Shown here piece by piece: positions 7,983 through 17,004 of a DNA stretch of 64,000 nt. Where the stretch lies: contig NZ_SOZD01000003.1 in NCBI RefSeq assembly GCF_004519335.1, positions 434,001 through 498,000 of the forward strand. Reading direction: 5' to 3'. Position 1 is the stretch's first letter. The number at the start of each line of letters is the position of its first letter. The notes below the pieces were generated by a model. It worked only from the letters and a program-made list of their open reading frames with translations, made no database searches and was not told where the DNA came from. Source of the DNA: Jiella endophytica. GTDB lineage: Bacteria > Pseudomonadota > Alphaproteobacteria > Rhizobiales > Rhizobiaceae. Both the position numbers and the translations under genes were made by a program.

Positions 7983-9020
7983 GTGCCGAAGCGCCCAACC
8001 TTGCTCGACGTCGCCGACCGGGCCGGCGTCTCGCGTGCGACCGCCTCGCTGGTCGTGCGCAAGAGCCCGCTGGTCTCGGCTTCAACGCGGGAGCGGGTCG
8101 AGGCCGCCATGGCCGAGCTCGGCTATGTCTACAATGCCGGCGCCGCCCGCATGCGCGCGGCGCAGAGCCGGACGGTGGGTGTCGTCGTGCCGAACCTCAC
8201 CAACCCGTTCTTCGCCGTGCTTCTGGCCGGGATGGAATCGGTGTTCGAGACGGAAGGGCTCGCCGTCATCTTCGCCAATTCCAACGAATCGCTGGACAAG
8301 CAGAGCGGCTTCTTGCGGCGGATGCGCGAACATGCCGCCGACGGGGTCATCGTCTGCCCCTGCGAGGGAACCGACCTTCGTCTCGTCGAGGATGCCGCCG
8401 CCTGGAGCCTGCCGCTGGTCCAGGCGCTGCGCTACGTTCCCGGGACAGGCAGCGACTATGCCGGCATCGACTACCGCGCCGGCATGCGCGAGGCGACCGA
8501 GCGGCTGATCGGCCTCGGCCACCGGCGGATCCTGTTCGTCAGCGGCAATCGCCGGCACTCTGCGCAGGCCGACAGGCTGGCGGGCTTTCAGGAAGCGATG
8601 TCGGCTCGTCGGCTCGACGCGGACGCCGTCATCCACCTGCCGCTGACCCACGGCGCGGCGCGCGAGGCCGCTGCCGCCATCGCTGCCGGGCCGGACCGTC
8701 CGAGCGCCGTGATCTGCTTCAACGACGTCGTCGCCCTCGGCCTTCACCGGGGGTTCCTCGATCTCGGTCTCACCCTCGGCCGCGACATCTCCCTGGCCGG
8801 CTTCGACAATGTCGCGGAAGCCGCCCTCGTCCTGCCCGGCCTCACCTCCGTCGCGACCAAGCCCTTCAGCGTCGGAGAGAATGCCGCGCGGCTGCTGCTG
8901 CGCCGGATCGGCGAGCCGGCGGCGCCGGTGAGCCGCCTGATCGAACCCACCGAATTTGTGGCGCGCGAATCCGTCGGGCCCGCCGGACCGGCACTTGACC
9001 GGTCGTCTGACCTGCTTTAG
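7983..9020 (+). CDS. LacI-family transcriptional regulator
   Basis: A 345-residue regulator read from a GTG start, chosen because GGAGGG lies 6 bases upstream and the protein then begins at the family N-terminus (PKRPTLLDVADRAGVSRATAS). Residues 4-50 are the LacI helix-turn-helix plus hinge. The rest is a periplasmic-binding-protein-like effector domain (VGVVVPNLTNPFF, LIGLGHRRILFVSGN, DISLAGFDNVAEA). It is directly upstream of and codirectional with an amino-acid-type ABC transporter and a hydroxyacid dehydrogenase, and it is flanked by two copies of one palindrome. It is probably the local repressor of that operon, with the ligand likely being the transported compound or a product of it. 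Confidence 0.94.
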   Translation: MPKRPTLLDVADRAGVSRATASLVVRKSPLVSASTRERVEAAMAELGYVYNAGAARMRAAQSRTVGVVVPNLTNPFFAVLLAGMESVFETEGLAVIFANSNESLDKQSGFLRRMREHAADGVIVCPCEGTDLRLVEDAAAWSLPLVQALRYVPGTGSDYAGIDYRAGMREATERLIGLGHRRILFVSGNRRHSAQADRLAGFQEAMSARRLDADAVIHLPLTHGAAREAAAAIAAGPDRPSAVICFNDVVALGLHRGFLDLGLTLGRDISLAGFDNVAEAALVLPGLTSVATKPFSVGENAARLLLRRIGEPAAPVSRLIEPTEFVARESVGPAGPALDRSSDLL

Positions 9021-9031
9021 ATCGATCCAAA
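9016..9031. promoter_or_regulatory. LacI-type operator before the ABC transporter operon
   Basis: TTTAGATCGATCCAAA shares the GATCGATC core and the TT/AA flanks with the site at 7929-7942 (one mismatched pair). It overlaps the lacI stop codon and lies 61 bp before the first permease start, a suitable place to block the transporter promoter. Confidence 0.65.
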
Positions 9032-9091
9032 CGACGCTCGGTCGCTCGAAATGCCGCTCCACGGGAGGTTGCGGCTCGGAGGTTTCGGGAC

Positions 9092-9763
9092 TTGGACTAC
9101 CAGCTCAAATTTGCGCCGGTCTTCGACAATTTCGGCCATCTTCTGTCCGGACTTCTGGTCACGCTCGAACTGTCGTTCGGCGCCATGCTGCTCGGCACGC
9201 TGGTCGCGATCGTCTGCGCGGCCGGCAAGACCGGCGGCCCCCGGCCCGTCCGCTGGATCATCGACGTCTATATCGAGGTCATCCGGAACACGCCGTTCCT
9301 GATCCAGATCTTCTTCATCTTCTTCGGCCTGCCGGCCCTCGGCATCCGCTTTTCGCCGAACACCGCGGCCCTCGTCGCGCTGACAGTCAATGTCGGCGCC
9401 TATGCGACGGAGATCATCCGGGCCGGCATCGAGTCGATCCAGAAGGGCCAGGTCGAGGCTGGTACGGCGCTGGGGCTGAAGCCGGTCCAGATCTTCCGCT
9501 ACATCATCGTCAAGCCGGCGCTGCGCACCGTCTATCCGGCGCTGACCAGCCAGTTCATCTATCTTATGCTGACCTCGAGCGTCGTCTCGGTGATCTCGGC
9601 GACGGACCTTGCGGCGGCCGGCAACGACATCCAGTCCCAGACCTTCGCCTCCTTCGAGGTCTATCTCGTCATCACCGCCATGTATCTCGTCCTGTCGATC
9701 GCCTTTTCCGGGCTGTTCTCGCTGGTCGAGCGCATGGCGTTCAACTACCCGCTGAGCCGATAG
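9092..9763 (+). CDS. Polar amino-acid-type ABC transporter permease (HisM/GlnP family)
   Basis: A 223-residue inner-membrane permease. The TTG start is chosen because GGAGG lies at 9078-9082, nine bases upstream, and the next in-frame ATG would remove the first membrane segment. The protein shows the family N-terminus (LLSGLLVTLELSFGAMLLGTLVAIV), the IEVIRNTPFLIQIFFIFFGLP motif, and the ATPase-contact EAA loop (EAGTALGLKPVQIFRYIIVKPALRTVYPAL). It pairs with the permease 9 bp downstream. The substrate is probably an amino acid or related small compound, as is usual for the family; specificity cannot be read. Confidence 0.94.
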   Translation: MDYQLKFAPVFDNFGHLLSGLLVTLELSFGAMLLGTLVAIVCAAGKTGGPRPVRWIIDVYIEVIRNTPFLIQIFFIFFGLPALGIRFSPNTAALVALTVNVGAYATEIIRAGIESIQKGQVEAGTALGLKPVQIFRYIIVKPALRTVYPALTSQFIYLMLTSSVVSVISATDLAAAGNDIQSQTFASFEVYLVITAMYLVLSIAFSGLFSLVERMAFNYPLSR

Positions 9764-9772
9764 GAGCACGCG

Positions 9773-10429
9773 ATGATCCGCCCCTTCGGCATCGACGAAA
9801 TCCTGTTCATCGTGGCGGCCGTCCAGTGGACGCTGGCGCTGTCGGCGATCGCCTTTGCCGGCGGCGCGATCGGCGGCCTCGTCGTCGCGCTGGCAAGGGT
9901 GAGCCAGGTCAGAGCGCTGCGCTATCTCGCGCTCGGCTATGTCCGGCTGTTCCAGGGCACGCCGCTGCTGATGCAGCTCTTCCTGGTCTATTTCGGCCTT
10001 AACATCTTCGGCGCCGGCATCAATCCGTGGCTGGCCGCCTCGCTCGCCCTGACGCTGCATGCCAGCGCCTTTCTCGGCGAGATCTGGCGCGGCTGCATCG
10101 AGGCGGTGCCCTCCGGCCAGTCGGAGGCGTCCTGGGCGCTGGGTCTCGGCTATGTCGACCGGATGAAGTCGATCGTCCTGCCCCAGGCGGCGAAGATCGC
10201 CGTCGCGCCGACCGTCGGCTTCCTCGTCCAGCTGATCAAGGGCACCTCGCTCGCCTCGATCATCGGCTTCGTCGAACTGACCCGCGCCGGCCAGATCATC
10301 AACAACGCCACCTTCGTGCCGTTCAAGGTCTTCGGCCTGGTGGCGATCCTCTACTTCGTCCTGTGCTGGCCGCTCTCGCTGCTGGCCCGCTGGATGGAAC
10401 GTCGTTTCGCCGTGGCAACCCGGCGGTGA
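9773..10429 (+). CDS. Polar amino-acid-type ABC transporter permease, second subunit
   Basis: A 218-residue partner permease with the FQGTPLLMQLFLVYFGL motif and an EAA loop (QSEASWALGLGYVDRMKSIVLPQAAKIAVAP) that docks on the ATPase. Predicted membrane segments lie at about residues 12-35, 58-80, 85-105 and 185-210. It begins 9 bp after the first permease and is followed 44 bp later by the binding-protein gene, so the order is permease, permease, receptor, ATPase. The two permeases would form the heterodimeric channel. Confidence 0.94.
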   Translation: MIRPFGIDEILFIVAAVQWTLALSAIAFAGGAIGGLVVALARVSQVRALRYLALGYVRLFQGTPLLMQLFLVYFGLNIFGAGINPWLAASLALTLHASAFLGEIWRGCIEAVPSGQSEASWALGLGYVDRMKSIVLPQAAKIAVAPTVGFLVQLIKGTSLASIIGFVELTRAGQIINNATFVPFKVFGLVAILYFVLCWPLSLLARWMERRFAVATRR

Positions 10430-10473
10430 GCCGGGGCCGGCAAGACAAGCACGCAACAGGGAAGGAAACAGCC

Positions 10474-11277
10474 ATGAACATCTTCAGAAAAGCCGCGGCG
10501 ATCGCGGCCGCAGCGGCCATCTTCGTCGGGCTCGGCGCCGTCGCCGCCAAGGCGCAGACGCTGGAGGCCGTGAAGTCGCGCGGCACGATCAATGTCGGCA
10601 TGCTCGTCGACTTCCCGCCTTTCGGCATTCTCGACAATGCCGGCAAGCCGGACGGCTACGACGCCGATGTGGCAAAGCTCCTCGCCGAGGATCTCGGCGT
10701 GAAGCTCAATCTCGTCCCGGTCACCGGGCCGAACCGCATCCCCTATCTTCTCTCCGGCCAGGTCGACGTCCTCGTTGCCTCGCTCGGCATCACCCCCGCC
10801 CGTGCCGAACAGGTCGACTTCTCGCAGCCCTATGCCGGCATCGAGATCTTCGTCTTCGGCGACAAGGATCTGGCGGTGAAGGGCCCCGAGGATCTTTCCG
10901 GCAAGAATGTCGGCGTCGCCAGAGCCTCGACGCAGGACACCGCGATCACCAAGGTGGCGCCGCAGGACGCCAACATCCAGCGCTTCGACGACGACGCCTC
11001 CGCCGTCCAGGCGCTGCTTTCCGGCCAGGTGCCGCTGATCGGCTGCTCGAACACGGTCGTCGCCCAGGTCGAGAAGGTCCGCCCCGACACCTACGACACC
11101 AAGTTCTCGCTGGCTCAGCAGAAGCAGGGCATCGCGACGCGGCCGGGCTCCGACGAGCTGATGGCGGCGGTCAACGACTTCCTCGCCAAGGCCAAGCAGG
11201 ACGGCGCCCTCAGCAAGCTGCACGAGAAGTGGCTCGGCGCGCCGCTGCCGGACTTCATCGCCAACAGCAAGAGCTGA
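10474..11277 (+). CDS. Periplasmic amino-acid-type substrate-binding protein (SBP_bac_3)
   Basis: A 267-residue receptor with a signal peptide (MNIFRKAAAIAAAAAIFVGLG, cleavage near AKA-QT). The start has GGAAGGA nearby. The fold signature is clear: VKSRGTINVGMLVDFPPFGI, DVLVASLGITPARAEQVDFSQPY, and a C-terminal GALSKLHEKWLG. It would bind the ligand in the periplasm and deliver it to the two permeases encoded upstream. The ligand-contact arginine region seen in many amino-acid receptors (TPARAEQVDF) is present, which supports an amino acid or similar zwitterion without proving it. Confidence 0.94.
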   Translation: MNIFRKAAAIAAAAAIFVGLGAVAAKAQTLEAVKSRGTINVGMLVDFPPFGILDNAGKPDGYDADVAKLLAEDLGVKLNLVPVTGPNRIPYLLSGQVDVLVASLGITPARAEQVDFSQPYAGIEIFVFGDKDLAVKGPEDLSGKNVGVARASTQDTAITKVAPQDANIQRFDDDASAVQALLSGQVPLIGCSNTVVAQVEKVRPDTYDTKFSLAQQKQGIATRPGSDELMAAVNDFLAKAKQDGALSKLHEKWLGAPLPDFIANSKS

Positions 11278-11304
11278 TCTTTCAAGGAAAGCGGGACGTC
11301 AGCG

Positions 11305-12081
11305 ATGAGCAACACCTCGCCCGAAGGGCGCGCGGACAGCGCCCACATGCCCGCGGTCACCATGGAGGGTGTCGAGAAATACTACGGCACCTTCCACGCC
11401 CTCAAACACATCGACCTGACGGTCGCACGCGGCGAGAAGATCGTCGTGTGTGGGCCGTCGGGCTCGGGAAAGTCCACACTGATCCGCTGCGTCAACCAGC
11501 TCGAGGCGGTCCAGGAGGGCCGGATCGTCGTCGACGGCATCGAGCTGACCGCCGGGCCGAAGAACGTCGAACAGGTTCGCCGCGACGTCGGAATGGTGTT
11601 CCAGCAGTTCAACCTGTTCCCGCACATGACGGTGCTGCGCAACTGCATGCTGGCGCTGATGAAGGTGCGCGGCATCGCCAGGGACGAAGCCGAGGCGACG
11701 GCCCGCCGGTTCCTCGAGCGGGTGAAGATCCCCGAACAGGCGGAGAAATATCCCGCCCAGCTGTCCGGCGGCCAGCAGCAGCGCGTCGCCATCGCCCGGG
11801 CCCTCTGCATGAACCCGAAGATCATGCTGTTCGACGAGCCGACCTCGGCGCTCGACCCGGAAATGGTCAAGGAAGTGCTCGACACGATGATCGATCTTGC
11901 CCGCGAGGGCATGACGATGATGGTGGTCACCCACGAGATGGGATTTGCCCGGCAGGTCGCCGACCGGGTGATCTTCATGGACCGCGGCGAGATCGTCGAG
12001 ATCGCCGGGCCGACGGAGTTCTTCGGCAATCCCCGGCACGAGCGCACGCGGACCTTCCTCGGCCAGATCACCGGCCACTGA
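11305..12081 (+). CDS. Amino-acid-type ABC transporter ATPase (GlnQ/HisP family)
   Basis: A 258-residue ATPase with Walker [11 protein letters not shown]-loop region [13 protein letters not shown], signature [15 protein letters not shown], Walker [15 protein letters not shown] and switch histidine VVTHEMGFA. The first 20 residues ([17 protein letters not shown]) precede the conserved core; a start at the internal methionine of that stretch is possible. It lies 27 bp after the receptor gene and completes the importer. Confidence 0.94.
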   Translation: MSNTSPEGRADSAHMPAVTMEGVEKYYGTFHALKHIDLTVARGEKIVVCGPSGSGKSTLIRCVNQLEAVQEGRIVVDGIELTAGPKNVEQVRRDVGMVFQQFNLFPHMTVLRNCMLALMKVRGIARDEAEATARRFLERVKIPEQAEKYPAQLSGGQQQRVAIARALCMNPKIMLFDEPTSALDPEMVKEVLDTMIDLAREGMTMMVVTHEMGFARQVADRVIFMDRGEIVEIAGPTEFFGNPRHERTRTFLGQITGH

Positions 12082-12098
12082 CGAACCAACAGCGCTCC

Positions 12099-13085
12099 AT
12101 GAGGCATGACGTGAAACACGACATCCTGCTCGTCGAGCCGATGCTCGCCGAGATCGAGGCGCGGCTCGACGCCGCCTATCAGGTGACGCGGCTGTTCGCG
12201 CCGGACGGCGCCCGGGCGGCGGATCAGTCCGCGGGCCGGATCCGCGCCGTCGTCACCGGCGGCGGCACCGGCCTTTCGCCCGACTGGTTCGAAAAGCTTC
12301 CCTCCCTCGGCCTCGTCGCGGTGAACGGCGTCGGCACCGATAAGGTCGACCTCGATCTTGCGCGCCGGCGCGGCATCCATGTCTCGACGACGCCGGGCGT
12401 CCTCACCGACGATGTCGCCGATCTCGGCATGGCGCTGATCCTCGGCGTCATGCGCCGTCTCGGCCAGGGCGACCGGCTGGTGCGCAGCGGCGCCTGGGGC
12501 GCTGGCGAAACGCTGCCGCTCGGATCGAGCCTTACGGGCAAGCGTCTCGGCATTCTCGGCTTCGGCCAGATCGGCCGGGCGCTCGCCGGCCGTGCCGAGG
12601 CCTTCGGCATGAAGGTCGCCTATTGGAACCGCTCGGCCGTCGAGGCGTCCGAAAGCTACCGACGGTGCGAAACCGCCGTCGGCCTTGCGACCGAGTGCGA
12701 CATCCTCGCCGTCTGCGTCGCCGGCACCGCCGGGACGGAAAGGATGGTCGGCAACGAGATCCTGTCCGCACTCGGAGCGGACGGCGTTCTCGTCAACATC
12801 GCCCGCGGCAGCGTCGTCGACGAGGAGGCGCTGATCGCGGCGCTGAAGGGTGGCACGATCGCCGCGGCGGGCCTCGACGTCTTCGTCGGCGAGCCGAACA
12901 TCCGGCCGGAGTTTCTCGCCTTGGACAACGTGCTTCTGATGCCGCACCAGGGCAGCGCGACGATCGAGACCCGGCTTGCGATGGGCGAACTGGTGCTCGC
13001 CAATCTCGACGCCTTCTTCAAAGGCGAGACGCCGCCGACATCGGTGATCCGGGGAGAGCGCCGCGCGTCCGCCGGGACGCGCTGA
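12099..13085 (+). CDS. D-isomer 2-hydroxyacid dehydrogenase (NAD(P)H-dependent)
   Basis: A 328-residue dehydrogenase of the hydroxypyruvate/glyoxylate reductase class. It has the nucleotide-binding GFGQIGRALAGRA motif (about residue 152), the substrate arginine in VNIARGSVVDEEAL, the catalytic glutamate in AAGLDVFVGEPNI and the catalytic histidine in LMPHQGSAT. A GTG at 12111 has a better Shine-Dalgarno (GAGG, 6-nt spacer) than the ATG at 12099, so the true start may be four codons later. It follows the ABC transporter by 17 bp. I infer that it reduces or oxidises a 2-keto/2-hydroxy acid derived from the imported compound. Confidence 0.92.
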   Translation: MRHDVKHDILLVEPMLAEIEARLDAAYQVTRLFAPDGARAADQSAGRIRAVVTGGGTGLSPDWFEKLPSLGLVAVNGVGTDKVDLDLARRRGIHVSTTPGVLTDDVADLGMALILGVMRRLGQGDRLVRSGAWGAGETLPLGSSLTGKRLGILGFGQIGRALAGRAEAFGMKVAYWNRSAVEASESYRRCETAVGLATECDILAVCVAGTAGTERMVGNEILSALGADGVLVNIARGSVVDEEALIAALKGGTIAAAGLDVFVGEPNIRPEFLALDNVLLMPHQGSATIETRLAMGELVLANLDAFFKGETPPTSVIRGERRASAGTR

Positions 13086-13287
13086 AGACGCTCGAAATGC
13101 CATCGGCCCCCGTCGTCGTCCGGCGCAAGGCGGAGACGCTCGGGCACCGCGGGAACAGCTTCGGGCGACAGGGCGACAGGAAGTCGCCCTCTCCGGCCGT
13201 TGGCGTAACGCATTCAATCTGCTCATCGTGCCTTGCGAAGATCGATCCCGACCTTCGGCCCGGTGCCGCAAGCCAGGAGACAGTCAG

Positions 13288-13614
13288 ATGATCGTCCGAC
13301 AGGCGCTCTTCGAGGGCGCGATCCATGCCGGGAGCGAGACCGATTTCAGAAACTTCGTCGAAACCCGTCTCGTCCCGATGTGGCGGCAGTTTCCCGGCTT
13401 GCGCGATCTGAAGGTGATGTTCGCCCTTTCGCGGGACGACGGAGCCCCGTCCTTTCCGCTGACGCTGACGATGAGCTTCGAGGACGAGGCGGCCCTCGCC
13501 GCGGCTCTCGACGCGCCGATCCGCCTCGAAAGCCGGGCGGTGACCGGCGAACTCATGGCGATGTTCGACGGCCGGATCCACCATCACGTCTTCGAAGCGC
13601 TGGCCGAGCGCTGA
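13288..13614 (+). CDS. Small protein of probable dimeric alpha/beta-barrel fold
   Basis: A 108-residue protein starting MIVRQALFEGAIH, with AGGAGA seven bases before the ATG. Its pattern (strand, helix with FVETRLVPMWRQFPGLRDLKVMF, strand, helix with FEDEAALAAALDAPIRLES) resembles the EthD/ABM ferredoxin-like dimeric barrels, many of which are small accessory or monooxygenase-like proteins. I cannot name a specific family. It is the last gene on this strand after the hydroxyacid dehydrogenase, about 200 bp downstream, with nothing recognisable in the gap. A role in the same catabolic module is an inference from position only. Confidence 0.7.
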   Translation: MIVRQALFEGAIHAGSETDFRNFVETRLVPMWRQFPGLRDLKVMFALSRDDGAPSFPLTLTMSFEDEAALAAALDAPIRLESRAVTGELMAMFDGRIHHHVFEALAER

Positions 13615-13647
13615 GCATCCGATCTGCCGCTGAACGTCGCGCCCCGG

Positions 13648-14715
13648 TCATTGCGTGGGCGAGCGGCCTTTGATCGAGGCTTGCCAGTCGTGCAGGAACT
13701 TCGCCTTCTTCCGCCCGTCGAGCCAGGTCAGGAGGCTGGGCCTCAGGCGGATCGGCAGGAGCGAGGTTGAGCCCTCGAAGCGGCTCTCGAAAAAGGACTG
13801 GCCCTCGCGGAAGCTTTCGATCAGCGGGAAGAGCGAGGAGTTCCGGTCGATCAGCGTCTGGCCGGCATCGGAGAGCAGGAAGCGGATGAAATCCCCGGCC
13901 GCGCCCTTGGCATCGGACTCCTTCGGCACGAGCACCGAGCGGGTGAACACCAGCGCATAGTCGCTGAGGAGAAGAATGCCGAGCCGCGCGTCCTGGCGCA
14001 CCTGTTCGAGCGCATAGGAGCCGATGACGTTGTAGGCGAGGACCAGTTTTCCCGTCGCGACGTCGCCCACCATGTCGCTGGTGCAGCAATAGGTCCGCGC
14101 CCGGGCGCGGCCGAGGGATTCGACCAGGCGAGACGCCTGGAAACCCCGCTGCGCATCCTGTGCGGCGAACATGTAGCCGACGCCGGACAAGGCGACGTCG
14201 TAGGTCCCGACCCGACCGTCGAAGAAGGACGGCTCGTCGCGGATCATGCCGGCGAGCTCCGATCTCGTGCTCGGAAGCCGACGATCGGAAAACGCCTGCC
14301 GGTTGTAGACCAGCGCCACCGGCTCCTGGGTGAAGCCGAAGAGTTCCTCGCGCCAGCGCGCCCAGTCCGGCGTCTCGGGAACGTCCGAGACGGGGCTCGC
14401 CAGACCGCGATTGACCAGCTCGACCTGAAGATCCATCGCCGAGGAAATCACGACGTCGGGCATTTCCTTCGCCGCCAGGACGGCGTCCTGAAGCTCGGAG
14501 GTGTTGAACTCGGTGTAGCGGACGGAGACGTTCGGATAGGCGGCCTCGAAGCCGGCGACGATCGCCGACATCGCCGCCTTGTCCGTGGCGCTCCAGACGT
14601 CGAGGACCGTTCGCTCGGGCGCGTCCGATCCCTCCTTCAGGACGACGAGCCATATCGTCAGGGCCGCAAGGGCGACGAGTAACGCCGCAAGGACGGCGCG
14701 CGAGCGGACGGTCAT
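13648..14715 (-). CDS. Periplasmic ABC-type solute-binding protein coupled to a two-component system
   Basis: A 355-residue binding protein with an uncleaved-looking N-terminal anchor or signal (SRAVLAALLVALAALTIWLV). The fold is that of iron/putrescine-type solute-binding proteins: a TVLDVWSATDKAAMSAIVAGF opening, PDVVISSAMDLQVELVNRGL, and a closing FIRFLLSDAGQTLIDR segment. No permease or ATPase is adjacent. Its ATG overlaps the histidine kinase stop by 4 nt, so it is translationally coupled to the sensor. I infer a role as an extracytoplasmic ligand sensor for the kinase rather than a transport receptor. In Bordetella-type Bct/Tct systems a binding protein is known to contact the sensor kinase. 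Confidence 0.85.
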   Translation of the reverse strand: MTVRSRAVLAALLVALAALTIWLVVLKEGSDAPERTVLDVWSATDKAAMSAIVAGFEAAYPNVSVRYTEFNTSELQDAVLAAKEMPDVVISSAMDLQVELVNRGLASPVSDVPETPDWARWREELFGFTQEPVALVYNRQAFSDRRLPSTRSELAGMIRDEPSFFDGRVGTYDVALSGVGYMFAAQDAQRGFQASRLVESLGRARARTYCCTSDMVGDVATGKLVLAYNVIGSYALEQVRQDARLGILLLSDYALVFTRSVLVPKESDAKGAAGDFIRFLLSDAGQTLIDRNSSLFPLIESFREGQSFFESRFEGSTSLLPIRLRPSLLTWLDGRKKAKFLHDWQASIKGRSPTQ

Positions 14716-16178
14716 GGGGCCTCGCCCCCCGGCAGGGGCGATTGCGGCAGCGTCATGCTGGCGCGAAGCCCGGAGGGTTTGCGGTCGGCGAGATCGAGCC
14801 GCCCCTTGTGGCTCTCGGCGACCGCCGCGACGATGGCGAGGCCGACGCCGGAGCCGCCCCCCGGCCCGCTCGAATAGAAGCGCTCGACCACCCTCGGCTT
14901 GTCGGCATCGGCGATCCCCGGCCCCTGATCCTCGACGCCGATCGCGAAGGCCGGTCGCCCCCGCAGCGTCGTCGCAACGACGTGAAGGGTGATCTGGTTG
15001 TCGGGCGGGCCGTGGCGCACGGCATTGTCGACGAGGTTGCGCAGCGCCTCGCGGATCGCGATGGGATCGCCCATGACCTTCGCCGGGGTCGGCGGTGGCG
15101 GCAGCTCGACGGCGAAGTCGATGCCGCCCGCGCGCTCGTCCCGGACGATCTCCTCCATCAGTCGCCGGACGAGTTCACCGAGATCGATCGTCTCGAACAT
15201 CTCCTTGTCGGCCCGGTGGATCACCATCGCATGGCTGAGAAGCTGGTTGGTCAGCCGCACGGTCCGGCGGGCCTGGTCCCTGGCGCGCAGGACGGCGACG
15301 GTGCCCGCCTCGCCCTGGTCGCCGGCAGCCTCGAGATGGCTGTAGAGCGCCGCCAGGGAGGTGCGCATCTGGTGGGCGACGTCGGCGATGAAGGATTCCG
15401 CCTGATCGCGCGACAGGTCGAGGCGGCGCATGAAGCCGTTGATGGCGGTGATCAGGCTCTCGACCTCCCGCGGCGGCAATGCGTCGAGGGGCTTCAGGTC
15501 GTTGGGCTGGCGTTCGCGGATATCCCGCTCGATCCCGGCGAGCGGCCGCATGGCAAAGCCGATCCCGGCGCGCGCCATCGCCACCCCGGCGATCGACAGC
15601 GCCGCCAGCGGCACCAGCCCCTTCAGGATCAGGTCGCGTTCCATGGCATTGCGGGCGATCCGCGTCTGACCGATCTGGACGCCCACCCATTGCGGCTCGT
15701 CGGCGGAAAGGAGTGTGCGCCCGTTGACGACGAAGCGGACCGTCTCGCCGCTGTACTGGCTGTCGAAGAAGACCGGTTCCTGCAGCGGCGGCGATTTTGC
15801 CAGCGAGCCTTCCGACGGAAGGTCCGCTGTGCCGGTCAAGGTCGCGCCATCCGCGTCGACGACCCGGTAGAAGACCCGGTCGTCCTGGTCGAGGGCGAGG
15901 ATTTCCAGCGCCGAGGGCGGCAGGTCGATGTCGATCCCCTCGGGCGTCACCGAGATGCGTTCGAGAATCGCGATCGCCGCTCCGCGCAGGAGGAGGTCGT
16001 AGGTCTCGTTGGCCGAACTCCGCGCATAGGTCCACAGGCCGGCAGACAGGAGGGCGATCAAGACGGCGAAGGCGCCCATCGAGGCGACCATCAGCCTTCG
16101 GCGCAGCGAATAGGGCCGACGCCCGCTTGCATGGGCCGGGATGGCGCCGGAAGGCCGCGCCCGGCTCATCGCCGCCAT
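14712..16178 (-). CDS. tctE: TctE-like sensor histidine kinase
   Basis: A 488-residue membrane kinase: TM1 about residues 28-52, a periplasmic sensor domain about 53-185, TM2 about 186-210, a short linker (RPLAGIERDIRER), then the HisKA helix with the phospho-acceptor His269 (FIADVAHQMRTSLAAL). Next come the N box (REALRNLVDNAVRHG), the G1 box (VEDQGPGI) and the G2 box (GSGVGLAIVAA). The residues after the histidine are QMRTS rather than the more common E-x-R-T-P. Architecture and neighbours match TctE, the sensor of tricarboxylate uptake. It is 70 bp after the response-regulator gene, and its stop overlaps the following binding-protein gene. Confidence 0.93.
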   Translation of the reverse strand: MAAMSRARPSGAIPAHASGRRPYSLRRRLMVASMGAFAVLIALLSAGLWTYARSSANETYDLLLRGAAIAILERISVTPEGIDIDLPPSALEILALDQDDRVFYRVVDADGATLTGTADLPSEGSLAKSPPLQEPVFFDSQYSGETVRFVVNGRTLLSADEPQWVGVQIGQTRIARNAMERDLILKGLVPLAALSIAGVAMARAGIGFAMRPLAGIERDIRERQPNDLKPLDALPPREVESLITAINGFMRRLDLSRDQAESFIADVAHQMRTSLAALYSHLEAAGDQGEAGTVAVLRARDQARRTVRLTNQLLSHAMVIHRADKEMFETIDLGELVRRLMEEIVRDERAGGIDFAVELPPPPTPAKVMGDPIAIREALRNLVDNAVRHGPPDNQITLHVVATTLRGRPAFAIGVEDQGPGIADADKPRVVERFYSSGPGGGSGVGLAIVAAVAESHKGRLDLADRKPSGLRASMTLPQSPLPGGEAP

Positions 16179-16248
16179 CCGGCGGGAAGCCGCGCCGCGT
16201 TGACTACAGCCGCCCTCGGCTGCCGATCCGGTTTCGTCTCGCCCATCG

Positions 16249-16920
16249 TCAGTCGTCGCGAATGCTGGCGATGTAGCCGAGACCGCGGATCGTGCGGATC
16301 GCGACGGGCGAGCCGTCCAGCTTCTTGCGCAGCCGGGTCATCGTCTGTTCGACGGCATTGAGGCTCGGCGCCTCGTCGAAGCTGTAGATCCGGTCGGCGA
16401 CCTCGTCCTTGGTCAGCACCCGCCCGAGCTGGCCGAGGAAGAGCTCCAGCACCTGCACCTCGCGGTGGCGCAGCTCGAGATCGACGCCGGCGAGCAGCGC
16501 GCGCCGCGCCCCGCGATCGAACTCGAAGGCGCCCTGGACGAAGACGTTGCTGGCCTCGCCCGAGCGCCGCCTGACCAGCGCCCGGCAGCGCGCCGATATC
16601 TCCCGGAAGTCGAACGGCTTCACCATGTAGTCGTCGGCCCCGACATCGAGCCCGACGATCCGGTCGTCGATCTCCGAGCGGGCCGTCAGCACCAGCACCG
16701 GCGTGCGGTCGCCCCTCGCGCGCATCGCCCGCAGCACGTCGTAGCCGTTCATCGAGGGAAGATTGATGTCGAGGATCACCACGTCGAAGCTGGCGTGACG
16801 CAACAGCGCTTCCGCCTCGGCACCGTCGGTTTCGAGGTCGATCGCATGGCCCTCGCCGCGGAACCGTTCGAGAAGGGCTTCGGAGAGGTCGCGGCTGTCT
16901 TCGACAAGGAGAATCCGCAT
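16249..16920 (-). CDS. tctD: TctD-like OmpR-family response regulator
   Basis: A 223-residue regulator. The receiver domain has the acidic pocket (VEDSRD), phospho-acceptor Asp51 (VVILDINLPSMNGYD), the switch threonine in VLVLTAR and Lys101 in DDYMVKPFD. The C-terminal winged helix ends RTIRGLGYIASI, the OmpR-type wing. First gene of the regulator-kinase-binding protein operon, divergent from tctC. Four GTCA repeats spaced 11 bp apart in the intergenic region (17005-17043) are the natural binding site for an OmpR-family dimer pair. Probably activates the tct operon when its ligand is present. Confidence 0.94.
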   Translation of the reverse strand: MRILLVEDSRDLSEALLERFRGEGHAIDLETDGAEAEALLRHASFDVVILDINLPSMNGYDVLRAMRARGDRTPVLVLTARSEIDDRIVGLDVGADDYMVKPFDFREISARCRALVRRRSGEASNVFVQGAFEFDRGARRALLAGVDLELRHREVQVLELFLGQLGRVLTKDEVADRIYSFDEAPSLNAVEQTMTRLRKKLDGSPVAIRTIRGLGYIASIRDD

Positions 16921-17004
16921 GGTCGAAAAGGCTTAGCCGGGCGGCAAGCGTTTGAGAAGCGCGGGAATGTGACGCGCCGCAGCATGTCCTGCGCCAAGCA
17001 TCGG

